64,000 nucleotides of DNA from Ophiodon elongatus (GCA_016806645.1 JACSYO010000548.1:62001-126000), one strand, 5' to 3'; shown: positions 1 to 12,432, counted from the stretch's first letter. A program made the numbers and translations. Notes: generated from the letters alone by a model not told the origin.

Positions 1-200
1 GACTTTGTTTGCACGCTCACATTTTTTTCCAAAGGACTTTAAAGCTCCAGTAAAAATACAACCTTCTCTGAAACCGGAGGGACTGCCGTTAATAACAATC
101 ACACTTGCTTTGACAGAATGTTTCCCTGTGAGACACAAATACATTCTTTCTGCAGTCTTTGATTTTTTTCTTTATCACATCTTCTTCCACACCACTGCAG

Positions 201-282
201 GAAGCTTACACACCAAGGGAGAGGTTTGTGGGTCAACTCAAACAGCATGTGCCCATACCCGAGATAAACATCAAATAGACAG
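201..282 (+). other. Candidate exon on the strand opposite peak1
   Basis: A long pyrimidine-rich run, TTTTTTTCTTTATCACATC, then CTTCTTCCACACCACTGCAG ends at 200. Eighty-two bases later comes CAG|GTAAGT (donor base 283), a near-consensus donor. One frame stays open across the segment; another ends in TAG just before the donor. I recognise no protein. It could be an exon of an antisense or nested transcript, or a pseudo-exon. Confidence 0.3.
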
Positions 283-2392
283 GTAAGTAACACCGTAACC
301 TACTACCAATACAGCAGGTGATCCAATGAGTTAATCATTAACAAGTTCAGAGTGAAGGCTGTAAATAGCAGGGTCACAAAAGAATGCTTGTAAGAGACCC
401 GTGTTAGGAAAATAAGGAACACTGGACCAAAGTTGAGCTGCTTTAAGGTGTGATGTATTAAATCTGGTCTGCTCTAAGTCTGATTTTACATTCACTTATA
501 TTATAGTGGCTGGACAGTATGTGAATGTGTAGTGTGTGTTGGCTTTTTCAAATATAAGTGAATTCATGTTTTTATTGCAAACAGCTGTTCGGTATTCTTT
601 TCAGTCCTAATTGCTTATTATAAATAGGAGACGCTTTTCGTTTGAGGAATATTGCATAAGTTTATCTTCACTGCTGACTGATCACTCAAGGACGCAGACA
701 CACACAAAAAAAAGTATAATTTCTTTTAATTTGAGTAATCCGTCATCCTCTGTGTGAAGCGAGTGAGAACACAGCTTTGCCTGGGTCCTCCCCAATACAT
801 TACAGTACACCATCATATACCCAGTTCTGGCATGGCATTACCTAGACATCCCAAATTAACAGAGCAACAGCAGCGCATACTTGATTCTTGTACCACTTGT
901 TATAAAGTATGAGAAGAGACAGGAACTCGATGAGTAGTGCTGAAACTTTAGAAGCGGAGAAAAAGCAGGGAAGCTGTAAAGGAGAGACAGAATGGGGACG
1001 AGTTCTTGACAGGATGGAGGAGAGAAATATTCAAGAGTTCACAGTGCTCCGGGCTCAAAGGAGAGAAATGTGGCATGGAAGAGGAGAAAAAGTTACACCA
1101 AGCGGCGACAGCGACGGTGGCAAGCCAGCCGACTTGAAAACACATCAGAATCTATGGATAATATATGGGTGGCAGAAAAACAAAGAGTAAAGAGTGGAAG
1201 GTGGAAGTCCAAATGGGACGGATCAGGTGAGAAGACGAACGAGGGCGTCTGAACAAGTTGTTTGTGAGCTAAACTGTGCGTAGGTGTGATGAACGCCAAG
1301 CTAACAATTCCACAGTGCTGTTGCTGCTAATCGGTGGCTGTGGGATGCATTCTGTGAAACACACTGGGAGATAAATGACACTCTCCCATTACACGGCCCA
1401 AAATACACCAAAGTCCCAATGCGGGAGTGTGTCTGGCTTCAGTTAGTTAGGTACTTCTGTGTTGGTTACAAAATGAATGGGTGTATTTTTCACTCAGAAT
1501 ATAACATGACACCCCAGGACGAGGTAGTACTTGAGTTAAGAGTAGCCTACTTTCTCACAGTAAAGGACTTTGCTGTGACAAAAGAACCATTTCTTTTGTT
1601 GGCTGCCCAGTCACGACTTTTATAAAATATTCACTTATTAGTCAGTTTGCATCATATATTTGTATTTCTTTGGGTGGGGAACACGGCCATTTGTAGAATG
1701 TTACACACACGCTGAAAATACCGCACAGGTGTGATGAAATCTAGCATTATAGGAAATTACTATTTCTAACCAAACTGATTGTGTCAGGAACATCAGGACG
1801 AGTCACACATTATTGAATCACCTGCTGCAGAATTTGGAATAAGTTTTTACTAAATTGAAAGTAAAAAGGCAGATATTTCTTTAACCCCACTAGATTTAAT
1901 TCATTGATCCAATCATGTACATGGTATCTACGTATTTTACTGCGGTCAACAAACATTAAGCTTGTAGATATTGTGCTAAAACAACAACTGACACGAAATG
2001 GAGTGTGCATTATCCAACTTGCTGTCTAAGTGATTAGTACTTCACATTATTATCAGTACTTTTACTACACAGCTTTCCCAATGAATGAGGGTTTTTTCTT
2101 TGGCCACCGCAGCATTCACTTGACTGATTGCCATCTTTGAGCATATCTGGGCACTTCATTTCTAAGGCAAAAACAAGTCACGTTCAGCAGAACCACGCTT
2201 ATAATTTAGGTCAGAGAATAAAGTGCATCCGGCACATCTGGGATATCGTTATCTGGCACCATTAGTCACACCGCAGGAAACATACCCCAAGAAATTAACA
2301 CGAAGGGCAACAGCAGGTCAAAGACAAATAATTAACTTATTATGCAAGAATACAGCAACGCCACTGCCAAGTAGACCGACGATTGCTGTGAG

Positions 2393-2396
<4 letters not shown>

Positions 2397-2447
<51 letters not shown>
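2397..2447. repeat. (TG)n microsatellite, about 51 bp
   Basis: Uninterrupted TG dinucleotides inside the peak1 intron downstream of the large exon. Open frames through it encode only Cys-Val or Thr-His runs and are not genes. Confidence 0.95.
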
Positions 2448-2448
<1 letters not shown>

Positions 2449-3482
2449 TTTGATGTAATTTGAGGAGCTAAAGGGAATATGCCATCTAAAGCAGTGATTA
2501 ATAGTGTAAAGGTTGATCCGACTGCTGTTGGATGACTTGTAACACACTGTGAGGTCCATTCTGAAGGGAGAACTGCTGAGCACAGCAGAGCCTGCTTTTT
2601 AGGTAATAGATGGCATTAAGGAAGAGACCACATAGGCTGTACAGTCCATGCAGTTGGCTGGGAAAGTGGGCGAGCAGACATGCCAAATTAAGATCAAACA
2701 CCTCAAGAATCTGTGATGAGCGATCTGTATGATAGGGGGAGAAGCATCCCTGGTACTTTGGAGGAGCAGCTGGCAAAGGTTGAGCATCCTAATTATACGC
2801 TGGGTGCCATGAGTGCTCTGAAGGGAATGCATGTGGGTAATGGCAATATGGACATTGCATGTGAAATAATTCATTAGATTAGTGAGAGGTGATGAAGGAA
2901 GAGCATGTGCGGACTTTGACAAGATGACCAAGAATTCCACTACAGGCCTTAAAGACTAAGACCTATTAAATGTAAAAGCAATATTCATCTTATAAACAGC
3001 TCAAAGTATCATTTACGTCTTACAAATCCCTGTTAATTTTTTTCCTGGCGCAACAACTTCTCCTTGAAAGTCTATCTTTCTATAGGAATTTAAAATAGAG
3101 GCATAACTGTCTAAGGGCCACAATCTTACAGGTCTTATATCTACTTTATGCCCATGTGCGTACTTAGCAAATAATAAGATGTCATTTTTGATCCTCATTT
3201 TTATTACAAAAGGGACACATCCACCTTGCCCTTGTTAATTATTGGTTTGGGATTATCTGGGAGCCCTCTGCAATAGGTGTTTCGTTTAGTAGCTTTCTTT
3301 TTTTTTCCCCCACAGTATTCTGATGAAAATCTGAAACCCCATTCATGTTTAACATATTACCAACTAGGTAAACCCCAGTTTTAACTTTGACTTGCTGCTG
3401 TTACAAGCTTTACTCTGGCCATGGGGTATCTTTCAATACAGTGGCATCAAAGGGGAGATTAAAACCCTGGACAATCTTGGAC

Positions 3483-3488
3483 AATTAC
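3483..3488 (-). other. peak1: Splice donor after the large peak1 exon
   Basis: The minus strand reads TTCAG|GTAATT, with the exon ending at 3489. The reading frame would hit the TAA inside this donor, so the conceptual stop is intronic. The split leaves the bases AG of a codon. In human PEAK1, as I recall it, the residue after the corresponding Asp-Phe is Ser, which AG plus C or T would encode, so the intron position and phase fit the family. Confidence 0.85.
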
Positions 3489-6400
3489 CTGAAATCCTTG
3501 CTGATGAGATGAGGTGAAGTTCGCCCGGGGCTCAGAGGTTCGGATTCCTTGCTCTCATCAGGTGTCAGCAGAGCATTTTCTCTGCACTCTTCTACTCTTA
3601 GTTCTCCGTCTCCGTCACCAGGGGTGCCGCCACTTTCTGGTTTGTAGGTGAAGATGATGGTTGGTTTCTGTGTGGGATCCTCTGGCTTGGCCTCGGTGAA
3701 CCAATGATGCTGTTGGATGGGTGGTGGTGGAAGTATGTGAATGACTGTTCCGTCAAGCCCAACCAGCTTGCTTTTGTCCTTCTCTCTCTCCACCCTCTCT
3801 CTCTGCTCATCCTCATCTTTCCGCCGACGGAAAAAGCTCTTAAAGGAGATCCAGCGTTTGGGTTTAGAGCTTTCTGCTAAAATACGTCTCCCCTCTCCAA
3901 CTGGACTTGCTTCACCTTCACTTGGTCGTACAGGAGAACTGGAGGCAGAACTCTTGGTCCAGTTGCCAAAATGTCTCTGGAGGATGTTAGAAGCGTGATA
4001 AGGGGAAGATGTGGATCTAGGAGGGGGGAAGGGGGCATTGGGCTCAGACCGGGGGCTGGAGAGGGGGACAGCAGCAGAGGCACTCTGGGATTTAGACAAA
4101 ACCTTGGAGGGCGTCTCCTTCTTGGGTTTGGAAAGACAGCCATCAGTTGCGGAAAAAAGAGACTTGGGCCGAGTGAGGGTCTCCATCATGGCATCAGGTG
4201 GGAGGGCGTAAAGCTCCTCAGAACTTAAATTATTGGCTTGTATTGAGGGCGACTCTGGAGGAGACTGTGGAGGCTGGATGGAGGCAACAATTTGTAAAAG
4301 CACCGCACTGGCCTCCTCCCTATGGCATGCCACTGTCCCAGAGGACAAAGCTAAGTCTGTATTGCCATCTTTACTGCAAGTAGCGTCTTCACTTGTCTTG
4401 CAATTGTGTGCAACAGCGTTGGCAGTAGGGCTGGTTTTAGGTAGGTTTGCAGTTATGGCAAGAACGGCGGCATTTGTTGATGTAGTGGGAGAGAGGGCTC
4501 CAACTGTGGAGCTCATCACAGTGTTTGTCACAGTGCTAGAGGCTGTAGTGGTTTTAGGATGTAAATTTGGGGCTTTTGACGCTGCCTCAGGTGGAGCTTT
4601 TGTCTCTTCAAAAGAGGCTCTCTCTGACGTGCCTCTACCAGAGATGGTTTTCTCTGTTGAGGAGGACTGGACACTCTCAGAGGACCCAATCTCTTCATAA
4701 GTGTGGCTTGTTACTCGACTACCTACCCCTTTTGGCTGCGGCAGTTCCCCACTGAGTCCCAAGAAGCTCTTGTACACAGCTAAGTTGTCATATGCACTTG
4801 GATTGATAACAATAGGTACCTTAACAGCATTCTTGGAGCTGCGGGCGTAGGCTGGTTCATCTCGAATTATAATGGGGAAAGGAGGCATGCCTGCATTATT
4901 GAAACTGTTAAACTTGATCTCTGATAAGTTGGAAGATTTCACAGGTACAGTTCGGGAGGAAGACAGCCCAGCAATGGGAGAAGTGGGAGCTGACTTGTGG
5001 CTGAAGTGTTGGGTAGGGACGGAGGGACAAGGATTACTCCCAACCCCTAGATCCACTTTAGGTATCTTTTGGCGAGGACTTGTGCTTGATGTCCACACTT
5101 CTTGGTAGCGTATGTTCCCTGATTTCTTACGGGAGGTACCTGGCATTGCTACAGATGTTGGTGATGTTGGCATCACAGGAGAAAAAGGAGAGAGAGGGGA
5201 GGTTGGAGACAAGGGCTGACCTAAAGGTGTGCCACAAAAAGATGTAGGGCTGGAAGGCTTTGACAGGTTTTTAGGTTTTGGAGTAGAGTCGAGAGTCTGT
5301 TCGTCTTTGTTGGCCATGGATGCCGACACGTCCACCACGGTGTAAGGCTTACAGATCAGAGATTTTTCCAAATTCACTATACGGTACGGTTTAGCCTGCT
5401 CCTCTGTGGGACTAAAACTGATTGTGACAGGTTGACCTGGAAGGGCCTGGGGCATTGGGGTGCCTTCTTTGCCATCCTGATCTTCTAATCTAATGGCCAG
5501 GACAGCCTTGTGTGTTTCAGTCACCTTGAGTGGACTCAGTGCTCTATGGACGGGCTCCTTTTTGGGGGGAGAAGTGCAGACGACAGGCGCCTTCGACGAT
5601 GTGGGAGAATGCAAGCCATTTCGAAGAGTAAAGGGGGCCCCGCTCCCACTGCTCGAAGTTGTTCGAGAATCTTCTGGTCGTGACGACGAGGATTCCGGAG
5701 AAGTGGTAGACTCCGAATTTGATAGGAAACCACTGCCTTGCATGTCATGGAGCCCATAAGGAAGGAGGGCTCCATTGGAGTCCATTGAGGGGTATCCATT
5801 CAAGATCTCATCATAGCTATCATCATAGTCCACTGCACAAATCCGCTGTAGTGAGCGGTTGCGAAGTGGCACAGTATTCCACTTTTTCCCTGCAGCAAAC
5901 GGCACCGGAGACATTGTGGCAGCACGGAAATTTGAAAACCGTGGTTGGCCTCGCATACGGATCTCCATGGCTAGTAACTCTTCATCACTTTCATCCCAGC
6001 TTTCATGTTCATCATCATCCCTTTCAGTCTCTTCGTCCTCATCATCCTCTTCCTCATCATCTTCACTGGAAAACTCGGGGTAGCAAAAGCGACCACCTTC
6101 TTTGCTGATGACCTCAGAGCTATCGCTAAGTGATACCTGTTTTTGAGCAGTGCCGCCACCACCACAACTGATGCTTCCCATGGCAAGACAGCTTGACGCT
6201 GGAAGGCCTCTTTCCAATGACCGTCGGTATGAACTACTGATTCTTCCCCAAAACAAGTTCTTGGAACCAGAAAGGGGTGAGGTGCTAGGGCCAGGGCATA
6301 ACCCAGCAATTTCTTTTAGGACATCTGTAAGTCCACTGTTGTTGTTATTTCCACTCGGGGTCCTTGGGCTAAATTGCCCATAACCCTCAATCTCCTCGCT

Positions 6401-6850
6401 GCCATCTTCTCCTTCGTTGTTGTTGCTGGGGCCACCAGGCCTCTTACAGTTCAGTCCATTGCGATTCCAGATCGTGAAGGCTGATGTTTTGCCCTGTTCT
6501 ATAACATTTGGTGGTCGTTGCAGGTTGCCATCTGAATCCAGTCCTGCGGAGGAGCAAGGCAGCATCATCGTGGGCCTGACAGCGATGGTTGGCTTCTTAG
6601 CCACCGGTGGACGGAAGTGTCCTGAGCGGGCAGACCCACTGCCAGCCTTCTGGGAGTTGATGGTAAGATTAGTGTTTGCTCTAGCCCCGGCAGGGGGGGG
6701 ATTCTGTTGCTGAATTGTTGGGGACCTCTGCTCAGAAGGAGGCTTCCCTCCACTACTCTGAGCAAGACAATGCAGACTCTTGGGTTTAAAGCAGTTCTTG
6801 CACTCGCCTGGTTTCCACACGTGTTCTGTGAAGGTGCTGCAGGCGGACAT
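3489..6850 (-). CDS. peak1: PEAK1 (pseudopodium-enriched atypical kinase 1), first coding exon, N-terminal scaffold part
   Basis: PEAK1 is a cytoplasmic pseudokinase scaffold at focal adhesions and the actin cytoskeleton that couples Src, Shc1, Crk and Grb2 signalling to cell migration. This exon encodes 1120 residues plus two bases of a split codon. Seen: N-terminal MSACSTFTEHVWKPGECKNCF (about 1-21), shared with the paralogue PRAG1; RPPVAKKPTIAVRPTM (80-95); an acidic run (262-288) followed by ESWDESDEELLAMEIRMRGQ; YDDSYDEILNGY (342-353); RYQEVWTSSTSPRQKIPK (581-598); a Tyr cluster at 668, 687 and 718, the last in HTYEEI, an optimal Src-type SH2 ligand; APFPPPRSTSSPY (939-951); a basic patch KPKRWISFKSFFRRRK (996-1011). 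These match PEAK1 better than PRAG1. The start is the ATG at 6850 (context CAGCCATGT); the in-frame codon at 6913 is GTG. The pseudokinase and Shc1-binding NPxY exons are outside the window. No frameshift or internal stop is seen. Confidence 0.95.
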
Positions 6851-6985
6851 GGCTGCTGGTCCAGTGAGGCAGCCTGCTGAGTCAGTGGACAGGAAACCCC
6901 TCCATGAAGCCACGGGCTACAGGAACTGACTGTAGTGCAACAATGATGAACACTATTTCAGCCTCAAATGTGGGAGACACTGGAC
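6851..6985 (-). other. peak1: 5' UTR portion of the first coding exon of peak1
   Basis: These 135 bases lie between a strong splice acceptor and the ATG at 6850. They have no in-frame stop before the ATG, so conceptual translation runs 21 residues further back to a GTG at 6913, but that extension lacks an ATG and is not part of the PEAK1 family N-terminus. A short out-of-frame upstream ORF lies inside. The start codon therefore sits in the second or a later exon of the transcript, and the gene must have at least one non-coding exon to the right. Confidence 0.8.
6882..6905 (-). promoter_or_regulatory. Short upstream ORF in the peak1 5' UTR
   Basis: An ATG at 6905 opens a seven-codon ORF (MEGFPVH) ending in TGA at 6884-6882, in a different frame from the PEAK1 start and 31 bases upstream of it. 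It is the only upstream ATG I see in this exon. A short uORF this close could lower translation of the main frame or require reinitiation or leaky scanning. The peptide itself is probably meaningless. Confidence 0.45.
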
Positions 6986-7010
6986 CTGAAAAGGAAAACC
7001 GGAGAAAAAG
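6986..7010 (-). other. peak1: Splice acceptor and polypyrimidine tract of the peak1 coding exon
   Basis: Read on the minus strand, a pyrimidine-rich run (CTTTTTCTCC, then GGTTTTCCTTTTCAG) ends in the AG at 6987-6986, immediately before the exon base at 6985. A TTTAATT branch-point-like motif lies a few tens of bases further upstream. This is the best acceptor I find near the ATG and shows that the 5' UTR is spliced. Confidence 0.75.
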
Positions 7011-10000
7011 GTATAAATTAAACAAATCTTTCAAAATTTGAATTGTTTATTCAATTCAACACATTAATTTGATATATTTGCCACGAATGCAATATCTAAA
7101 CGAACTGCACAGAGTAAGAAACTTAGAAACTTAGTTAATTCCCGAAGCGATACACGTGTAGGACCAAAACATTGACCCAAACAAGGACAATTTGTACACT
7201 TTTACACAGAGAGCTGAACTAAAGTAAAGAGGATACATTGGGGCAGAAAGAGACAAATAAACTGAGTGAGAGAATGATTTAGGAAGGTAGTGCTACATTT
7301 TCACCATTAGGTGGCAAACTTCCTCTACATAGCAGCCGATCCAGCCAACGGGGCAGTCATCTGTCTCCTCCTAAACCCTCAACTGGACCGGTAAGAATTG
7401 AAAAGCAAAGGGGCAGACAGGAAGAGGATTAAGAGAGCTTATTTCTGAATCGCTGTCCTATGTTGTTGTTGGCCGTTTCAGCCAGGCTTAGGTGAGATAA
7501 AGGTACTGATACTACTCATTGAATCAAACACTTAATGTCCTAAATCCTATGAACTAGATCAATTACATGGAAAATGGAAATCAGAAGTGCTTCAGCTGAG
7601 TTCACATGCACTGAAGTCTGACAAATGACATGGAGGAAGAGTTTTTTCAGCTGGCAGTCTGTATGTAGATCAGTTGCATATTTAGTTTCGGTTCTGTTTT
7701 CCAACAAACTAGACTTGAAATTCAACAAGTGGGAGAAGTTAGTAGGTACTTTCAGCCGTACTGTAGGATGAGTGTAGGACACGTAGCTCTTCATAAACTA
7801 TTGTAGTACAATTCAGCAAGGCAATAATCCTAAACATACAGGCAATGCATTGAGTTTCAGGCCAGACAGTAGATTGCCCTTGTTGACTTGTATAAAACCA
7901 GATTACGGTTATAAAAAAATAAAAACGATACCAGGACTTTCGGAATTGAAACCAAATATTTTTGAAAAACTAGTTTGTCCAGTACAATTAGGTCCTCTAA
8001 AAGTGGGGATCTATGTATTTAAATGGTTACAATTTCTACACCCTTTACATTAGATGTGAATGTAAACAACCTTAAATCCGAAAGTTGGAACAAAGAAAGT
8101 TTTCAAATCTAAAGTGCATGAGTATATTGCTAAACAACAACCAAACAAATATGTCACTCTCCTTCTACTGTACTACATATTGGCAATAAGCTGTCAGCCA
8201 TCAATAATCAGACATGATCTTAAAAAAAAGGTTCCAAATAGCAACTAAAATGAAAGGTTTAACAATTCACACTGTTCAGTCTTTGTAAGAGAACAAAGAC
8301 TGACCTTTTAAAACTTGAGCACAAGCGTGGTCTCAGGTTATCGGCACCAGCACATTCATATCAGACATGTCCTGTTTTCTTCTCCTGCCAGGTCACACTT
8401 TGTGGCATCAGGAAACCACATCCTTTCGGTATTACACAGTGCAAACGTACTGAAAAGGTATTTTAAATTAGACCAACAACACTTTGGATGAAAATTGGTG
8501 GGTGCACCAGTTATTTACTGTTCAATCAACTTCTCTTTACATCAATATCAAATATCTTGATAATAAGTGCCATGTTGCTCAAATAACCAATTCAAATTAG
8601 GTCATTACATGAAAGCCTGTTTAATATCCCACTGGAATCTGTATGTTACATAAGCTGGTACTGTTTTCACATTATTTCCACAACTGAAGCCGGCTCTGGG
8701 CAGACCCTTCAAGGAGAGTACATTTGTGAAACAAATTAACTATTAACTATGAAGTAGAACATAAAACACTGAAAACCTTGAGAGTGGATAGGAAGAAAGT
8801 GAGGTCAATTAATGGCATACAGAAAAAAACAAACAAATAAAAAAGCTGTTAAACATTACAGTATAGAAGTAAAACACAATTTTGTTTAATTTACTCGTTT
8901 GAGATAATCGCCCTTGCCCTCAAGCGCATCAAGATTAACAGCATAGTTTGGTCTGATAATAAACTACAGACATTCAAAAAAGGACTGCTGGGAGCCTTGC
9001 AAGTCTAATCTTTCTGTGGTTGTTACTGTTGTCTTGTTGAAATTGGGTTATTACAGTGATTTTATTCTCGGTTTAATGCCCAATTAGCCATACCTTACCG
9101 ATGCAGTCAGAACCAGTTAACTGACATTTCAGTTCTCAATTTTTCCAGTTCAGTCAAACAAATTCCACCACGAAACTCACTCAAAACATGAGGTGAGATT
9201 CAAATGCACGGCCGACACTTAAAATGAATATATTTAGGCCTCTAGATTTTGTAGATACAAGGTTTGAAGATTAAAGATTTTTATTTAGCGATTGATGGTT
9301 CCCTCTAGACCACAAGAATATAGTTGTCTGATGTACCAACCAAAAGAGAGAAAAGAAAAAAAACACAGCTCATCCTAAAGGAAAGTGACAGGCAAGATAT
9401 TACAGGCTTGCAACTGCTATTGACTATTCTCCTGGCTGCTATAAGAAATCTCCTTTTCTTCCATGGAGATATATCAATAGTTTAGAGCTCTTTCCCATAG
9501 CCAGGAAACCTGATTAAGTGATATTTGCTGAAGCAGTACTTCATCTACTGGCTGGGGTGAGATAGCTCATTCAGCTCTGTTTGACATGTAGAGGCTGCCA
9601 AAGGATTGTTATGCAGTACTTGAATAGGGTGTACTTTTGGAGGAGATGACCCAAATACTCTGTTCATCACAGAGATGAACTTTTAGATTTTGTTTGACTT
9701 TGGATAATGATAAATCAAATATATAATGGCCAACGCAAACATTGCGCAATGAATTCCTAAAGAGTGCATCACACAACAACTTCAATAAGCTTATAAAACA
9801 CCGGCCCTCCATCTCTTCACTTCTGCAATAACTCAAGAATGTGTGACGTTTCCGTCCTTTCATAGGTGACCCAAAACCTTCATTTCATCAACTAAAGCTC
9901 GGACTAGGATTCACTGTAGGGCTGATATCGACAGGGGCTCTTCTCATCCATCTAACAAGGTCATAGGTGTCACATCCCGTTCGGAAGGATGTTCCCATGA

Positions 10001-12430
10001 CAACACCCTAGACCTGCCCAGGGCCAGACACAATGAAGCAGGAACTCTTGGAACAAACTTTGCTGACCGAGCTGCGATGGGCGGGGCGTGGGTGGGGGGG
10101 GGATTTATCCTGTTACACCGCAAAGGCCACATTCTGACAGGAAACAAAGACTGTAATTCAAACGATATCATCCAAAAACCTGCCGGGGGACGTGACAACG
10201 CGAGCGCTGAATAGTTCTGTGGCAGACTTTCCAAACTTCATGGACAACCAAAAGCACAGCCCAAAACAACAACAAAAATTAAGAATTACTGTTTGTAATT
10301 ACTTGAAGTATGTTGCTCCCTAGATGGAACGAAAAGCAGTACTTTGCTCATTTACGACAGCATCCAGAATCATTTTCTCTACTCCGTGCCCTTGTCCTTC
10401 TTGAAAAACAACAGGACATATTTAAGACTCTGCTGTGCGCAGCTGTAATTCAGCTGTTGCACAAGTATGTTTCACGAGAACAAAAGGGGATAGCAGAGGA
10501 AGGCATAAAACAAGTGCAATTATCACAGATGTAAATATATTTTTTGCACATGGAGACGAAGCTGAATTTGCTTTTAGCAGATCTACACCAGACAGACTCT
10601 CTTTGTAACTACATTATTTCTTCCCTGACAGACAGCGGAGGGGGTGGCAGAGGGAACCATTTTTTCTTTTGAAATCAAGATAAAGACTCTTTATTGAGTT
10701 TACTTTTTTTGTCAAAGGAGCGAGATGGAAATATGAAAAGCCTCTCCCTTGCTGCGTTCTAATAAGATTATTCAGTTTTCCACGCTTTTGTGTTTCTGAT
10801 CACACTGAGAATCTCGGAACATCCAATGTGTGTCACACAGTCTCCTCTTTTCCACCAACAGAACCCCCCCCCCCTCCACCCTTCAGTGGAAGGATGTGAC
10901 AGCATATTTTGTTTCCCTCAGCCACCATTAAAATTCTGTTGTTGTCTTGAATTCACTCTACAGTGGGGGCTGATATGACATTCACTCTACCAGCCAGAAG
11001 AAAAAAAAACATGCTTCTATATTTTAGGTTGTCATTAAGCCGAAGAGCAAATATCAAATATTAGTGCCATGTTGTTACTGACAAGACCACACGTCGTTTT
11101 ATCTAGAATGACAGTTATGCCTTGAGGATAGCAACCCTTCCCCAAATCATGCAGTCCAGTATTTTCAGTTCACACGGCTCACAGTGCACATCATTAAAAT
11201 ATGATCACTGCCAGATGCCTTTCGGAACGAGTGGGGGGGAAACCTCTCTGAAGCAAGCAGTCCCCTCCATCTTATGTAATCGTCTTTGGTTGAACATGAA
11301 ACATTATTATATCTGTGGTTGAACTCATCGCAATTGAAGTGTTCCTACTCGTGCCCATCAGCCAAACAATGGACTGCTATTTTTGTGTTCCCTTCCTTAT
11401 GTAACAGATATTACACAACACGGTAGAAACGATATGAATTACAATACAGCATATCTGTTAAAAGAAACATTCAGTACTAAGCGGTGATTTGTTGCAGAAA
11501 CATAAAGAAACACACACAATACTTTTGTCCTCCTTAGGTGGGATTGTTCTATAATATTGTCTATATAATAGACGGTGGGTTATTGATCCAGTTTTTGCGT
11601 GGGTCCACAGTGTGACTCTGCAACATATTTGATTGGAGAGATATGAAGCGGCACTAAGATTCAGGCAATTATTGGAAAAGCATGGTGCAGGCGTACATAT
11701 TTTCTCCCTTCCTGCAGAATTCTGCCTGTTATTTCCCCCACATTTTTCTGACTTCACTATCAAAAACTCGGTGAAACCTATTATATGGAGAAATCTAGCT
11801 AAACACCTCTATTATTGGACACAAACATTGATTCTATATTGCATATTATTTCTTGAAAGTTTAGAAATAATAATAATAATAATAATAAAAAACAACATGC
11901 AGGCTCTAACTTGTCTCCACTGGTGAAACATTGGTATCGATGTCTGCTTAGTTATTCTCCTCAGGCTTGTTTTGGTTTATCACTGACTTGCTTGTCATGC
12001 ATATTTGATGAGGCCAAGGCATTAGTGTCGATAATTTAAATGGATCCCTGATGTATGAAGACTGATGACCGAGCTAAAGGAACGCCTGCTCTCGTTCAAT
12101 CCTGTCGAATGAGATTTAGAACGATTTTTTTTAAAAAAAGCACACAATTGACGTAAAGCAGAGACATCCATTTCCTAAACAAATGTGCAATTTAAGATTC
12201 CGTTTCATTGGATGCGCTTGAAGCAGTGAGTTTGTCTTTAGTTGCGCTTCCATTGTTGCGTTTGTAAGCCATTTAATAAAGTAAAAATCTATGTCTAGGA
12301 AGGATGTAGAACTTCAAGTTCATCGTCATTTTTTGTTAAACACGAGCAAATATTTAATTGGGGGAGTTTAAACTGGCAGCTGAAGTTGGACTGTGGAGTT
12401 GAGAAACCAGCCCCGGGCATGAAGCCTGAA

Positions 12431-12432
<2 letters not shown>
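7011..12432. other. Non-coding stretch just upstream of the peak1 coding exon
   Basis: Probably the 3' part of a 5'-UTR intron of peak1. It is AT-rich with scattered short homopolymer runs and a small (AAT)n run near 11870-11890. I see no convincing exon, RNA gene or intact mobile element. A GT-rich G-run at 10080-10100 is the only composition outlier. Confidence 0.5.

Larger units (their letters stand above)
1..3482 (-). other. peak1 intron after the large exon (partial)
   Basis: No PEAK1 helix or pseudokinase exon is recognisable here on the minus strand, and open frames are short and resemble no family I know. The stretch contains a GT microsatellite (2397-2447) and an exon-like segment on the opposite strand at 201-282. 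The intron continues past the left edge. The rest, including 300-2390 and 2450-3480, shows nothing I can assign. Confidence 0.7.

Noticed and set aside
2332..2583. Open frame encoding a Thr-His run
   Set aside because: It is created by the TG microsatellite. The same applies at 27016-27365, 33680-34040, 38197-38388 and 61330-61782.
2599..2940. 113-codon minus-strand open frame in the peak1 intron
   Set aside because: I considered a missing PEAK1 exon or a transposon protein. The sequence shows no SHED-helix, kinase-like, reverse transcriptase or transposase motif, and no flanking splice sites stand out.
3598..6765. Many open frames on both strands overlapping the PEAK1 exon, some over 100 codons
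   Set aside because: They are shadows of the long, GC-rich PEAK1 frame. None resembles a protein family, and the PEAK1 reading is supported by clear homology.
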